Below are positions 46,870 to 59,382 of a stretch of 64,000 nt of DNA, piece after piece. The DNA is taken from positions 930,001 to 994,000 of the forward strand of contig JAVHKY010000037.1 of NCBI GenBank assembly GCA_035079385.1, written 5' to 3'. The position numbers were made by a program, and so were the translations under genes. The DNA comes from Aspidiotus rigidus. Taxonomy: Eukaryota; Arthropoda; Insecta; Hemiptera; Diaspididae. Every line of letters begins with the position of its first letter. Positions within the stretch are counted from its first letter, which is position 1. Below the pieces are notes generated by a model, which saw nothing but the letters and a program-made list of their open reading frames with translations, ran no database searches and was not told the origin of the DNA.

Positions 46870-49850
46870 TTTTCTTTTTTTTTCACTTTTTCTCGTAAAC
46901 TGCGTAACCTACGATGATACTACCTCGGTACAAAGATTATCCTCACCAAATTTACCATAAAGATGGGTTGCGCATAAAAATCGATGCTCCAGGTTTATGC
47001 CATTTAGTGTTTCATTCGACTGAACTATGTCGCTTTTCTTGAATTTTCTTCCGCTCTTAGTTAACAACTAGCAAGACGGCGCGCCTACGGCGCGCCTTTC
47101 ACGTTGCCACGTATTTATATTTTTAGATATTTCTCCTTTTTCGGAATTCAAAGATATTATATATTTTTTTCATTTAATCTTATGCATTTTTTGATATTTG
47201 TGTCATCTAAATTTTCAAATATATTTTCATATTGCCCATCACTTTTAGCAAAACAGAAGTAAGAAATTGTCAAGAAATTATTGGTGAAGAAAATTTCTAT
47301 AGAAAACATATGAACAGGAATAATTTTTAATAACCTCGATAAATTATCTAGATATTATGTATATACTCTAGATATTGAAAAAAAAAAAAAAAAAAAAGAA
47401 AAAGAAAAAAAAGAAAGAAATTCTCCAGATAACTTTTCTTTGGACCTGATGTATTCAAAATTTTTATGCAAACACAAAGTACTCATAGCTACTTTTAATC
47501 CTGTTATTCAGGAATTTGGGTGAGGTACATGAAACAAAGGGAGTAACTCTGGGCTTTAATATTATTTGGAATTTCTTATTTAGATACACTATTTTCTTTG
47601 TACCTCTTCATCTCATAGTTCAATTCAATCTGCTTAATTAATTTCGTTCAATTTTACACTCTTTCATTCTTTACTTGTTTTGTTCTTCCATACAACCTTT
47701 TTCTTTTTTTCATTTCTTTATCGTTTCCTGAGTCTTCCGAATTGTTCTCTTTGTCAGTATCACATTCTTCCATTTTCCGTCTCTTTCTGTTCTTCTTTTT
47801 CAGTTTTCTGCATCCATCTCCTCCAATTAATTATCCATACGGTGATAATTGATTCTACGTGTCATCCTCCTCTAATCTACAAATTAATGGAAGAAAAACG
47901 TTTCGATTCTAAGATTAATTCATTTATTTTCCTTTTTCTCTTTCACTTTTTCTCTATATAAATTTTTTTTTGAAATTTTGTGTGTATTATATGTTGACAG
48001 TATCATTTTTTTTTTCGGTCATTCCAATCTTCAGCTATGATTAGTTCTATGTCCTCTCTTTTTTACATGCAAATAAAATAACTTCTCCTTCTATTCTCGA
48101 GTTGATCAAGTTGAGACTTTGAAAATCCCTTCCTTCATTTAGTTTAATCCGAACAAAATTTCTCAAGACCCTCAATATATTCCTTTGGGTCCACCCACCT
48201 CCAACTAACAGTTATTTTTGACGTCGAGTCCTGATTTTTGTAATTCACTATTCTATAGGGATTCTTCTGTTGAATCCTGATGATGTTAAGACCATCTCCA
48301 GTTTTTTATGATGTCAACTACTTAACCTGAATCGAGGTTTAATAGGAAACCTGTTCCATAGGGGGAGGGATTTTTGAAAATTTTGGCATCTCGCCATTTA
48401 CCTAGAACGATAATTGATATTTTTCCAAGTCCTTTTCCTGTCATACACAACGTATCTTGGAAGTTAAAATTCCTTCATGTTCCTCCCATAAAAAATATAG
48501 CTTGAAAGTTGAAATTTTTTTCAAGTTATCCACTTGTCATAATTGTATAGATCGATGTACAAAATGCGTTTTCAATTTCAACTCCTCTGATGGTTCAATT
48601 TTTTCCAAGTTCCTCTCCCGTCATATATAGCTCGATTCCCGATATTAGAAATGTTTCCAAATCTGACTCCTTTGATATTTAAAATTTTTCCTACCCCTTA
48701 TCTATCATAATAGAGCTCGAAAGTCTCAATTTTTCCGAGTCCCTCCTGCTATAGTTAGCTCAATTTTCAAAATTCTATCAAATCTAATTCCTATCTTTTT
48801 GGAACTTCTCCAATTTTGAATTCAATTCTCAATATCAAAACCAATCCGTCCCATAGAAGAGGATGTGGGAATTCCTTATTCAACTTTATTAAAGACGTGA
48901 TTGTTTTTTATATTACAACCTTCAATTGAACTTTTTTTGGTTTAATTATAGAAATCTGATTGAAAGCTTCATTACAATCCTTACTCTGTCCAGGTCCTTG
49001 TAGACCTACTTTTCCTGAATAGGCCTACATATTCTTCTCAATTTCTCACATGACGTGTCTATAGTTGAGATTATCATTAGGTTTAGGCTCATACTTTTCT
49101 ACACTCATATGTACAAAACGTATCTTTTATTCAATTCTCAGTTCACATCAGTTACCCTCAACATGATGAAACTGATTGTGCATCTAAAGACTTCACCCGC
49201 TCACCCAAAATTACCAATCCCACCTGGTAACTACTGACAATCATAAAAACTGTTATTATTTCTTAATCCTAGCTTCTTGTTACCGGTATCACTCACTTAA
49301 AAAAAATAACGCAACAGACTTGGAATCATTAAAAGTGAACCCATCCTCAGGCTTCATCAAACAGAAATTCCCACCATAAAGAGGTTATCTTTGCTCGACT
49401 TAGAATTGGTCACTCTCAACTCATCCACTCTCATCTCCTCCTGGGTTTTCATGCTCCACCTTCATATAAATCTTATTATGAAGATAGTCGACTATCTATC
49501 ACCTTTTTTCCTGTCCTACTCTTCAGAATCAACATACTTCGTACAATGTAATCTCAGTCGTATCCTCTGTCCTGTGTAATCATTTCCAACACAGTTTCCA
49601 ACTCCCGGAACTACCCGTGTTACTCAATTCCATTTTCCAAATATTTCAATTGCTTTTCTTATTTTACTTCTTACAATTGAAGTGATTTTTGATTCAAAAA
49701 GTTGATATTGATAAGGATCATCATATTTTGGTATGACTACTATTTTCTGTTTTGCCTATTGGCTCTCTTTCATTAGATACTTTCTATCATTATGTATTTA
49801 TGTGGACATTGTGACGTCATCAGAACTTTTTGGCAAATTAATTATCCTTC
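46870..49850. other. T-rich spacer with F2 units; no gene recognised
   Basis: Pyrimidine-rich DNA with no convincing frame. A doubled GGCGCGCC (separated by TAC) sits near 47078-47096, unusual in this AT-rich setting. Units of the F2 interspersed repeat (TTTTTCCAAGT..CCT.TCATA.ATAGCTCG) occur in diverged form at 48420-48760. Confidence 0.5.
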
Positions 49851-49859
49851 AATTTGCGA

Positions 49860-50590
49860 AGTGCTAAATTGTATCGGATAAAATGAGGTATGAAGTGCAA
49901 AGAGAAGATCGTTACTGTTATAATATTAGGCTTTAGCTATTTTTTAGCTTAATTGTATCGGGTATATTAGGTACCTATATGTGATGCAGAGGGCGATTGA
50001 GTTCTTTCAATTTGCTATTGAGTAATTCATTTTCACGCTGATGTTCATAGAACACATGTGTGTACTGTGTGGCGTCATTGAAAATTTTCGTCAAATTCAT
50101 TTTCTCTTGCCTTACATCCAACAAAGTTGGCTACCTTTTATCGAGAATTTGGACATCTATAGTCTGAGGTGCGGTCGTTTGGAAGAGGCGAGGTAATCGA
50201 TGTGAGACTGAATCGTTGTTTTCTTCTATTTTGCTAAGCAATTCATTTTACGCAGATAGGTAGATTCGATGCTCGATGTAGAATTGAATCGTTTTTTTTT
50301 TCTTCGAATTTGCTAGGTAATTCATTTTACTCTTATATCTATAGTTTAAATCTACAGTAATAGAATGCACGTATAATATTCGGTTTTAGCTATTTTTTAG
50401 CTAAATTGTATCGGGTAAATTAGGTATGAATCGCGGTGAGGAAAAGGGCACAGTTTTTAGTATTATTTTGCTAGGCAATTCATTTTACGCTTATATCTAT
50501 AGTTTATAATATATAGTAATAGAATACACGTAATATTCGGTTTTAGCTATTTTTTTAGCTAAATTGTATCGGGCAGTTCAGGAAGGAGTG
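49860..50590. repeat. Diverged tandem units of ~150 bp (pattern TTTTAGCTATTTTTTAGCT)
   Basis: TTAGCTATTTTTTAGCT, followed by AAATTGTATCGGGTA, occurs at 49931, 50383 and 50540. Between these lie repeated GCTAGGCAATTCATTTTACG and TATATCTATAGTTTA blocks at 50012, 50233, 50312 and 50471. It is a decayed array without coding capacity, directly ahead of the exon-like frame at 50622. Confidence 0.75.
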
Positions 50591-50621
50591 AAAGGTGGAG
50601 GTCGTATTTTTATTAATATAG

Positions 50622-50789
50622 ATAAACGTATTTCATTTTTCTACCAATACGCCGGTCACGTCAGCCCCACCACTCAATGATTCGTCGTCAGAATTTCTAG
50701 ATGAAGAACTTGAAAAAGAACTCGCTAAGCTTCGTAAGACTTCCTCGTCTCTAACTGTCAATGATGACCAACATTCTCCGACAGAGTAG
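50622..50789 (+). CDS. Isolated C-terminal-exon-like frame, acidic and Ser-rich
   Basis: An AG acceptor (TTATTAATATAG) is followed by a 55-codon frame reading INVFHFSTNTPVTSAPPLND, SSSEFLDEELEKELAKLRKT and SSSLTVNDDQHSPTE to a stop. Its composition (acidic, Ser/Thr/Pro, one amphipathic helix) is far from random for this AT-rich region. It could be the last exon of the broken gene at 45414-46718 or of a gene whose other exons I missed. The product is unknown. Confidence 0.35.
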   Translation: MNVFHFSTNTPVTSAPPLNDSSSEFLDEELEKELAKLRKTSSSLTVNDDQHSPTE

Positions 50790-51403
50790 ACCAATTGTGT
50801 TTGTTTCGCTCGCATGTTGTAAAGTTTCTAGGAGCACGCTTACTGTACGCGAATTTCCTTTTGAATTTTTTGTTTAAATTTATTCTCATTTCGAGTTCCC
50901 CATTCCTTATCGCTTTATTTGTACGTACATTTCTTTTTAAATTTTTTATTTCAATATTTTATTTTTATTTCGACTTCCCCATTCGTTTATATTTTTTAAC
51001 TTTTACTGGTGCTCTTCTCTTCAATTCGCTTGAGATAATTATGCGGTAACGTCGCACTTTTTTGATACTTAAAATGCTAATTTGTTAAAAACGTTCACTT
51101 CTCGTTCCGTTAGTACCGTCGATTACATTTACTTCGTATTATTTCAATTTAATCGTTACATTTCAGTATTCATGACGCGTAAATTGTATTTTTCGTGATT
51201 TCATTTCTAATAATACACTGCATTCATTTTATAAACATTGTGTTGTACTACTATGTGGGCTTTACTGTAGGATTTTTAAGAATCCTATTGTAGCCTTTTT
51301 TGTGGAGGCTATTGCCTCACAAAAAGGACTACTATAAGGTTCTTAAGAAGCCTACTGTAGCCCTTTTCATGAAGGCAACGACAGTAGAGTGGTAATGTAT
51401 GTT

Positions 51404-51650
51404 CTAGGACAGTTCTGGATTTCTAAGACATTTCTGGATTTCTAGGACAGTTCTGGATTTCTAGGGCAGTTCTGGATTTCTAAGACAGTTCTGGATTTCT
51501 AAGACATTTCTGGATTTCTAGGACAGTTCTGGATTTCTAGGGCAGTTCTGAATTTCTAAGACAGTTCTGGATTTCTAGGACAGTTCTGGATTTTATGGCT
51601 TTCTAAGACAGGTCTGATTTCTAAGACAGTTATGGATTTCTCACTTTTTT
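51404..51650. repeat. 19-bp minisatellite
   Basis: About eleven head-to-tail copies of CTAGGACAGTTCTGGATTT with the variants CTAAGACAGTTCTGG, CTAAGACATTTCTGG and CTAGGGCAGTTCTGG, decaying toward the right. Variant order suggests a higher-order pattern. No spacer diversity is present, so it is not a CRISPR array. Confidence 0.9.
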
Positions 51651-52199
51651 ACTCATTTTTCTGCACTTCTCATCAATCCTCAAGTTTCCATTTATGAGCT
51701 ACAAGCAGCCAGATTTCTCACTTTTTTACTCATTTATCTTCACTTTTCATTGATCCTCAAGTTAATACCAACTCCAATACCTACGAGATTTGGTTCGATG
51801 GTCGAGATTTGGTTCGATCGAATCGAACCACTTTCATGTGAATTTTTTATTTGATCACTGTAGGTATTTGAAAATTGAAAATACTTCTCAATTTCATAAT
51901 GTCACCGATATAGTAAATAAACTCAAAAGAATTTAGACTATCTTAACGATGGAGGTAGAATTTCGATGGAGGTAGAATTTCGATAGGAACAAGTTCAAGA
52001 AATGAAATTTGAAATGATTTTTGATCCAAAAGAACTTACGACTCAAGGCGATTTAACATTGATACGATTGAGAAGACATTTTGATAGGCAATTCAAGGAA
52101 TGAAATTCGAAATAATATTCAATAAAAGATGATTAGAATATGAAAATGCTGAGATAAAATTAAGAATTAATGTGAAATGAACGGAGCTATGTGATTTTA

Positions 52200-52374
52200 A
52201 GCCTCGTTTACACGAGCGACCAAGTCGCTGCGAATTGGTCGTAGCGAATCGGTCGCAAAAGATGAACATGCTCAACTTTTGCGGTGTGTTCGCACGACTC
52301 GCTGGGAGTCGCTGGTAGTTCAAGTCCCAAATGTCCCTAGTCGCAGCGTCTCGGACGCTCGTGTAAACGAGGCT
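52200..52374. mobile_element. 175-bp MITE with TTA target duplication (PIF/Harbinger-like)
   Basis: The termini AGCCTCGTTTACACGAGCG and CGCTCGTGTAAACGAGGCT are exact inverted repeats, flanked by TTA at 52197-52199 and 52375-52377. The interior is GC-richer than its surroundings and repeats the motif (G/A)GTCGC(T/A). It is non-coding. A 3-bp TTA duplication fits the PIF/Harbinger group. Confidence 0.85.
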
Positions 52375-53118
52375 TTACGAGACAAAGGAGAAAGCTGATA
52401 ACCAGTACCCTACGAAGGAGAATTTCATCTCGTCAATATCTCACCAAAATTTCAAACGAAATAATCCGAAGAGGACTTGGAGCTTAACACTGAGAAGTAT
52501 TTTCAAAAATACCTGTGAATTAAATCATATTGAACCAATTCAGAAAAAGCCATTACTGTATCACGTACACGTGGACGCAGAAAAAAAGAAACTGAAAGAA
52601 TGATAACACGAAACATGAATGCATCGTAATGCCATAATACTGATGGAAATAGAGAGTTGAAACCACAGAAGGTTGAAACAATGCCTCGACAAGAGTGAGA
52701 GAAATGAAAGCAATTAATACTAGACGTCGTATGTGGCACCACTGTTTAACCACCATGGCACGGTGCTGTTACTCGCGTGAAAAGGCGAAGCCACCGCACC
52801 GACTCCTTTACCTCCTTTATAAGGCGCTAGACCTTTACTATGATAAATCAGAGAACGGTGATAAATATTGTTCCGTCATTGGCGAAAATCATATGTTAGG
52901 CCTATTAGTAATTTTTACAAATAGAATTATTAAGTAGTGGTTACGAAATAAATCGTTATTAGAACTCATTACAATTGTGAAATTTCGTATTTTGTCGGTA
53001 TCGACGCGATCATATTTATCTATTTGATTCAGTTCCACGAACCACGATATCAGTATCGATTCCGTTCCAGGACGTTCTGTTTAGTTTCAAGAGATTACCT
53101 TTAGATTCTTCAATCATC

Positions 53119-56100
53119 ATGAATGTGGGTAAGTTGAACGTTCGTTCTTATACATCCGCTTAATGCATTGTTTCATCAGAACAAGAAATATATTCTATTC
53201 TAGGAAACTGGGAAAAGTTCTTCAACGACGCTGGAGTTCCCGCTTCGGATGCAGCCACTTACGCATTAAAATTTGATCAAAACCAAATTCAAACAGATAT
53301 GTTGGCAGATCTTAACATAAATTATCTCGAGAAAATGGGCTTTACCATAATGGGCCATGTCATCGCCATTTTGAGACACGCGAAACAAGTTTACGTGGAC
53401 GTAAGTGAAAATTCTCTCATTCTTGATGCGTGTACTGAGAAAATTCTAAAACCGAAAAACAAAAGTCAAGATTTTGAACAAAGTCACCCCATTTCACCCC
53501 ATTTTTCTCAAAAACCTTCCATAACGAAAACGAGAACGAAACTGATCACTGCCTAATTCAATCAAATTTCACTACTATCTTCTTTTCAACTATCTCTACC
53601 GGAATAATACTGTTGCATTCGCTTTCAATTACGCTCGCCAATTGATAAATCATCAACATCTAAACTCATAGCATAAGAACTATCTTTATTTGGAAAAAAT
53701 TTGTATTATGGCTCTATTTACGCGTAGAAAAATCATGATGCACATACGGCAGATTGTATGTAAATATACGTTTATGAAAAAGTAGAATTTGTTTTTGTAT
53801 CTGTTTTTGACTGTTTTTATTTCACTTTAGAGGCAGGTGGTGAGATAATGGTACCTGACGCATCGATAAATGTAAGTAAATAATTTCCAAATCTGCAGTG
53901 ATGAGGTTTTATTCGTATTGTAAGGTATGGTCGAAAAAAAATGAGTTGAATCTGGATCTTGACAAACAAGATGAAGATTATTTTCTGTGATGTGTGATTT
54001 TTGATTACGAATTAGAGTTTTACATCTGATCTAATTCTTGAGTTCTCACGATGAGAACATATTACGATAGGATATCTTTCAGAGTTGTTTTGATTTAGAA
54101 CTTGACGATAAAGCTGTAGGTAGAACAAGCTTCGATGTTCAAACGCGAGAATTTTCAATATCTTTGATAAAGTGTATTGAAGCATGTGAGATTTCTTTCG
54201 TGAACTTCCATGATCGTACTTGCCAATCGATTTAAATGATAGGCCTATTCCTCTTTTTATCCTATATCTAATTCTTGAGTTTTCGTAAGGAGAATATTCA
54301 GTTGTTTTTGAATGATCTTTCTACGTTCGAATTTTCGTGTAGGAGAGTTGCATCAGATCTCATGCATAATTTTTATTTGTGATTTTTCATTCGTTCTTAG
54401 ACCTACGATATCATGAAATAGAAAGTTTAGTAACGTTTTTTCGGCCTAATAATTCTTGATTTTCAACAATCTTCGATTATTCGCGAATTTTATGATCGAG
54501 TATGTCAAGCGAATTTAGCGATTTCGATGAACGTGAAAATTTGATTAGAAAGAAAAGGTTTGATGTATGAATCGAAATTAACGAGAAACAATAATTTTTG
54601 GATTTAAATTATGTTCCCTTTTTTATCCTCAAGAACATTTTTGTCACAGTCGTTTTTGAACGATCGTTGATGTGTGGATGCACGTACTGTTAGGTTTGAG
54701 CTCGAAAAGCGTGGAAATCACAATTATAATGTTCGAGTGTTTGAAATAATTTTATTCGACAGCGATTTGAATTACGAAAGCGGTCTGGAGAGAAGGCGAG
54801 TTACTCGGAGAAGATCTGGAAAGGAACTAAAACTGATTATTCTGTCTGTCTACGATGTAGTCGAGTGAAGAACATAGTGGTCGTCACTGATGAAATTGTG
54901 CGAGAATTTTCGAGTTTATTAAGGGAATTAATAGGTCTTCGTAGATGAAAAGAACTTCGACAATTTGACTCTGTTATTTCGATGCGTGGACGACTTGTGA
55001 GACCACTCATATTAGCTAATGAAATGCAATTAATGCTGCAACGAATTTCCGCATTTTGATCAATTCAACAAGTAGGTTTTTCTTATTTTTGCAAAGAAAA
55101 TATTTTTTTTAGAGATAAAAATCTGAATCATCGACTGTTGAGATTTTGTTCCAAATTATTTATGCATATCTGTTTCGAAGAACGATCGAATTTCGTTTGC
55201 CATCCGTGTACTAAGTCGAATTTCCGACGAGTACATCTCTGTTTCCCCTGATACTGTTGTGTTGAGTTGTAGAAAATTCTTCTTTGAGTTGAATCGACCA
55301 TCTAGCTGGAGAGACCTGCACCGGAACGACATTTTCATTTCGTGATAATTACAATTTTTCAAAGGAAAGACTAATTCTGATTTGATGGGTAGATACTTTT
55401 AGTTGGTACGTTTGTAGAAGAACTTCTCCCTTAACAGACGCGACGTGCTCGGTGTAGAAGGTTATCAATCAAAATTTTTAGCTGTCATGACGAAAAAACA
55501 TTCTTGTTCGTACGAAACCGTTGTTCTCTTCAAGAATATAGACAGTTTTGTATCACTTCTCAACGTGAATGTAGGGATCTTTTTTGGATTCACATCAGAG
55601 TTTATGATTATTAGAGGATCAGATTTTCGTATTCGATCAGTCTTCGAATTACAAACTTGAACGATACTATAGTCCAATTTGGTGCAACCTTTTTCTTTTG
55701 TGACGAAAATATTTTCATCCATTCTTACTAGCTGCGTTTATATCGTAGGTATCGTGATCGACGATGAAGAAATTCTTAGTTGTCATGACTGAATCGTTCG
55801 TGTTAGCTTCTTGTTCTTCACATTTTACAGACCCTCTGGCGTTCGTAAATTATTCAGTACTCGAGTAAAATCATTCGAATTATCGGTTGAGATTCTGTAT
55901 CAAATCTTGTACGTAAAATCTGTTTGGAGGACAATCGAATTTTATTTTTGATGATCAGAATCTACGAAATACGATATGAAATAAAAAGTTTAGTGATTTT
56001 CTGAAACAAGGTATTTTTGAGCTGTAACGAAATCATTTTTGACTCGGTGATAACTATCTTGGACTACGAATGGGGTGAAAATCAAGGCTGAGTCGTTATT

Positions 56101-58172
56101 ATTAAATGTAGGGGATCTTTTTGAAATGAGTAACGGTTCTATGAAGAGATTGTTTTTTTTCTTCCGAGTTTCGAAGACGAGTATTGAAATTCATCATTTT
56201 CGTGATTATAGGGGAACGCGATCTAAATTGACGAGTACACCTTCATTTTCTTGGTTTCTTTTATTGATGAGTAACATTCCTGTAATGACGAGATTGTTTT
56301 TTTCAAATTACGCATTTCGAATTTCCGTGATTATACGGGAACGTGATCTAAATTAGAGCCGACCTTCATTTTTCTTTGAATTGTTTATCAAACTAAAATC
56401 TAAAACTTTTTCATCTTTCATTTATTAGAACAATCAAGCAAATAGTTTGGATCGTATTGACGTTGATGATTTTCGTGCGAAGAAACGTGAAGCGGATCAA
56501 CCGACGGCAGGAGCGTTTAAGCGGCCCAAAGATACTGTTGTTAATCTGGTACGTGTGTTATTTTTTTTCTCTTTCATCTAAATTTACATGATCTCTTTAC
56601 GAAACTTTCATGATATTTTATGGAGTGTTAAGCCATGGGAAATACTTTACTGCTTTCGTTCTACCTACGAGTTAAATTTCTTGAAAATCGATCATCTAGT
56701 TGAAAAAATCTGTCTTACTCAATTTTCCCCTTGAAAATCCTGTGCTTTCGAGTTCCTGTAATTTCTTCTTTTTTTTTCAACCTGAAAGGGTACTGTCGTT
56801 GATTAACTTCTTCAGATTCGATGCATCATTTTTATACTACAATTGTAATGTATTATGTGCTGCAATCAGCAAAATTTTTAGGTATCGTGATGCTTGGTAA
56901 ATCGTACTCCTAGTTCGATTGTATTTAATTTTTTCTTCGTCTAAGAGACATTTCCTTTGGGAAAATCTATGATTTTATATTTTCTTCTTTTTTTTCCTTC
57001 AGGGTTTTCAGATAGATTTTCTGTCAGAAAGTGATGCAGAAGTTCGGCGGTTATTTTATGCCACGATGGCTAATAGTAAGGACGCAAGTAATACCTATAA
57101 TCATGTGTTATCAAACATGGCGAGATTCTTCCAAAAATATTGTTTGATCGGATTCAACGATATACTACTATCTTTCACCAAGGAAATAAACGTCGAAATT
57201 CTGGACGATTCATATACTATAATTGAAATCCCTGCTCCGCTAGTAGAGATTAATGACACATGTCTCCACAAGCCAATAGAGATTTCCCAGGCTATTCTAA
57301 AGTGTTATCGCCGAAATGCAGCATGCTCAACGTTATCTAAAATCGGATTCCAACCTACTGCGTCACATAAAATGATTGACTTCGAAAAGTCAAACACAGA
57401 TGATCCTCTAACAGACAGCTCGGATGAATCTCTGAGCTCGGATTCCTCAATGACAATGGAAGAAAAAATTGAGATGAAGAAACTGCTGAAATTGTGTCAA
57501 ATAAAAATACGACAACCCTGCAAAAATATGTTAGATAAGCATGTGGACAATCATACAAAATTGACATATAGCATGGAATTGCCTCAAACTAAACTAAAAA
57601 TTCTTATTCTTTTTCCTGAAAATCGTATAGAAATAATTCAAAAAATAGCAAAACATATAGGTCTAGTTTTTATTGATAATGTATTCGATGAATGCAGAGA
57701 TGAAGTGAAAAACAAGAAATTGGAAGACTTAACGAAGAAACCTGAATCAAAAGTCTATAGTCTGATTCAAAACTATGTATGTAGACATCTAGTGTTAGGG
57801 CACAATAACATAAACGTCACCTGTAACCAGAACATATTCAAGAACGCATGTGCTGATGTAAAAATGGTGATATGTGAAAAACTTGATTATGCGGATAAGT
57901 GTGTCTTGGCAGAACAGTCGCATATGTTTGTTAAACCTCAGGAAGGAAATATATTACATTATCTACAAGCGGTGAGCTACGCATTAAACGAATGCACAGA
58001 ATTTTCTACCAGTATGAGTGTGGTGTACCAAGTGGAAAAGAAGTATTACAGATGTCAGGTACCGGCCGCTGCCATTATTCCATATTACATTCTGAAATTC
58101 TTTTGCGCTAAAAAGGTGGCGGAATCTAAATCAGAGAAAAACCCGCTTTTTGATTTAAAAAGTTTTCTATAA
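53119..58172 (+). CDS. SAM-domain protein (C19orf47-like N-terminus) with a large C-terminal region of unknown type
   Basis: Five exons: 53119-53128, 53204-53400, 53833-53871, 56429-56548 and 57003-58172, all GT-AG and in phase, 511 aa. Residues 4-66 form a SAM domain (NWEKFFNDAGVPASDAATYA, LADLNINYLEKMGFTIMGHV, IAILRHAKQVYVD), closest in pattern to the C19orf47-type SAM proteins; SAM domains mediate protein or RNA contacts. Residues 70-122 are a linker with FRAKKREADQP and FKRPKDTVVNLG. The last exon encodes about 390 aa: a helical part (YNHVLSNMARFFQKYCLIGF), a Ser/Asp acidic stretch (DSSDESLSSDSS), and a Cys-containing globular part (RHLVLGHNNINVTCNQNIFK, LNECTEFSTSMSVVYQVEKK). I recognise no domain there. 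The third exon needs the second AG of TTTAGAG as acceptor. AATAAA lies near 58217. Confidence 0.8.
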
Positions 58173-58856
58173 ATATTATAGACTAATTTTTTTTTATTTG
58201 ACTGAAATGAAAAAAATAATAAAATTTCTTGAATAATATAATTAAAAGGTTAATTGATAAGATGAAAAAATGTATTTAGTAATTCTCTGATGTACTATGC
58301 ACGTATTTGCATTTATATATTATGTCCTATCATCTTCATTTGATTATAAGGACTTGTTCAACTAATAATAACTGCGTCTATTATTCTACCCCGTTATAAG
58401 CAATCCTATCTTCCCCAAGTGACAGCAAATCATTCTGATACATATTCTCTAGATCGGAACCATCCCTACTCTGTTACAAAATCAAAACGCTAAAATTTGC
58501 AAGCTGGATTTTTTCCTTGTGTGTTTGATTACCTACAAACCTCTGAAGATGTTAGTTTAGATGTACCCTAAGAATTCCATTCTTGTTCCTGAATAGATTG
58601 TTGTGATTCAATGAAGCTGACTCGAATGATGAAAATTTTCAGGAAATTGTTCAGAATTTTGCAATGAGGTTTTTATGAGATTTAGTTGAAATCTTCAACC
58701 ACTCTCATCATTTCAAGGAAAACACAAGGTTTGTATGATTCTATGAATTTATTTGTGAATAGACTATGGTATTCTGAAAAGGAATTTCATAATGTGACAA
58801 AAATTGTGACTTGCTGAAAAGAAGAAAAATTCTTGATTCCCTCATAAATTGAGTAC
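58173..58856. other. Spacer between the SAM gene and the virus-like block
   Basis: Contains the SAM gene's 3' UTR with AATAAA near 58217. I see no terminal inverted repeat or integration duplication that would mark the edge of the following element. Base composition becomes clearly more AT-rich from about 58860. Confidence 0.45.
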
Positions 58857-59243
58857 TCACTTAAAACCTTCTAAATTGTCAATGAATGATAAATAATCAA
58901 ACTTTTTATTACTTCGATTTTCTTTTTGTTCATCTGCTTTTATGAGTATATTATTATTATTCAAATTTATACAAACTTTTCCTGTAGAATCTTTATCAAT
59001 TTTATTATTGCTATGTGATAAAACTTTAGTTTCAGGTTTTTCAAAAATACGAAAGGTGAATCGTCCATTTTTATCCCGATTAATTTTTATATTATTCAGA
59101 TTTCTTCTATGAGGGATATCATATTTTATTAGATATTTATTAATAGTTTTCAAGCTTATATTATATTTCTCCCTGAAAGATTTTTTTGTATTATTTATGA
59201 AATCATATTCTTTCATCAATTTGATTAGTGTTGCATGATCCAT
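58857..59243 (-). CDS. Small helix-turn-helix protein of the virus-like block
   Basis: 128 aa, start MDHATLIKLMKEYDFINNTK. Residues 18-48 (SFREKYNISLKTINKYLIKY, then DIPHRRN) look like a helix-turn-helix of the resolvase/homeodomain-like kind, with the second helix around KTINKYLIKY. The rest is Asn/Lys-rich and probably disordered. It is transcribed away from the neighbouring frame at 59383, and the two share a purine-rich interval of about 140 bp. A DNA-binding regulatory role is inferred from the motif alone. The frame is intact, in contrast to the polymerase. Confidence 0.6.
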   Translation of the reverse strand: MDHATLIKLMKEYDFINNTKKSFREKYNISLKTINKYLIKYDIPHRRNLNNIKINRDKNGRFTFRIFEKPETKVLSHSNNKIDKDSTGKVCINLNNNNILIKADEQKENRSNKKFDYLSFIDNLEGFK

Positions 59244-59382
59244 TATTTATTTATTTTATAAAAATTTTTAAGAATGGGAAATGGTAACTGGAATGGAATG
59301 GGAAAGGGAAGGGAGGATGGTAAAATGGTATGGAAAGTGGAACGGTAAATGGTAAAAAAAATAGAAAAAATTTTATATATAA
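59244..59382. promoter_or_regulatory. Divergent promoter-like interval with A-tract/TATATAAAT motifs
   Basis: On the plus side AAAAAATTTTATATATAA (59365-59382) runs straight into the ATG at 59383. On the minus side AAAAATTTTTATAAAATAAA lies just before the ATG at 59243. Between them is a G/A-rich repeat (GGAATGGAATGGGAAAGGG-like). Closely similar motifs precede the frames at 60452 and 60847. Confidence 0.5.

Larger units (their letters stand above)
50790..53118. other. Spacer with a minisatellite and a MITE; promoter side of the SAM-domain gene
   Basis: Mostly AT-rich. A palindromic stretch around 51260-51370 (TGTAGCCTTTTTTGTGGAGG, TTGCCTCACAAAAAGGACTA) precedes the minisatellite at 51404-51650 and the MITE at 52200-52374. 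The last few hundred bases should hold the promoter of the gene that starts at 53119. Frames at 52503-52937 show no domain. Confidence 0.45.

Noticed and set aside
51404..51650. Possible CRISPR-like array
   Set aside because: Units are continuous 19-bp tandem copies with no unique spacers, and the genome is eukaryotic. It is a minisatellite.
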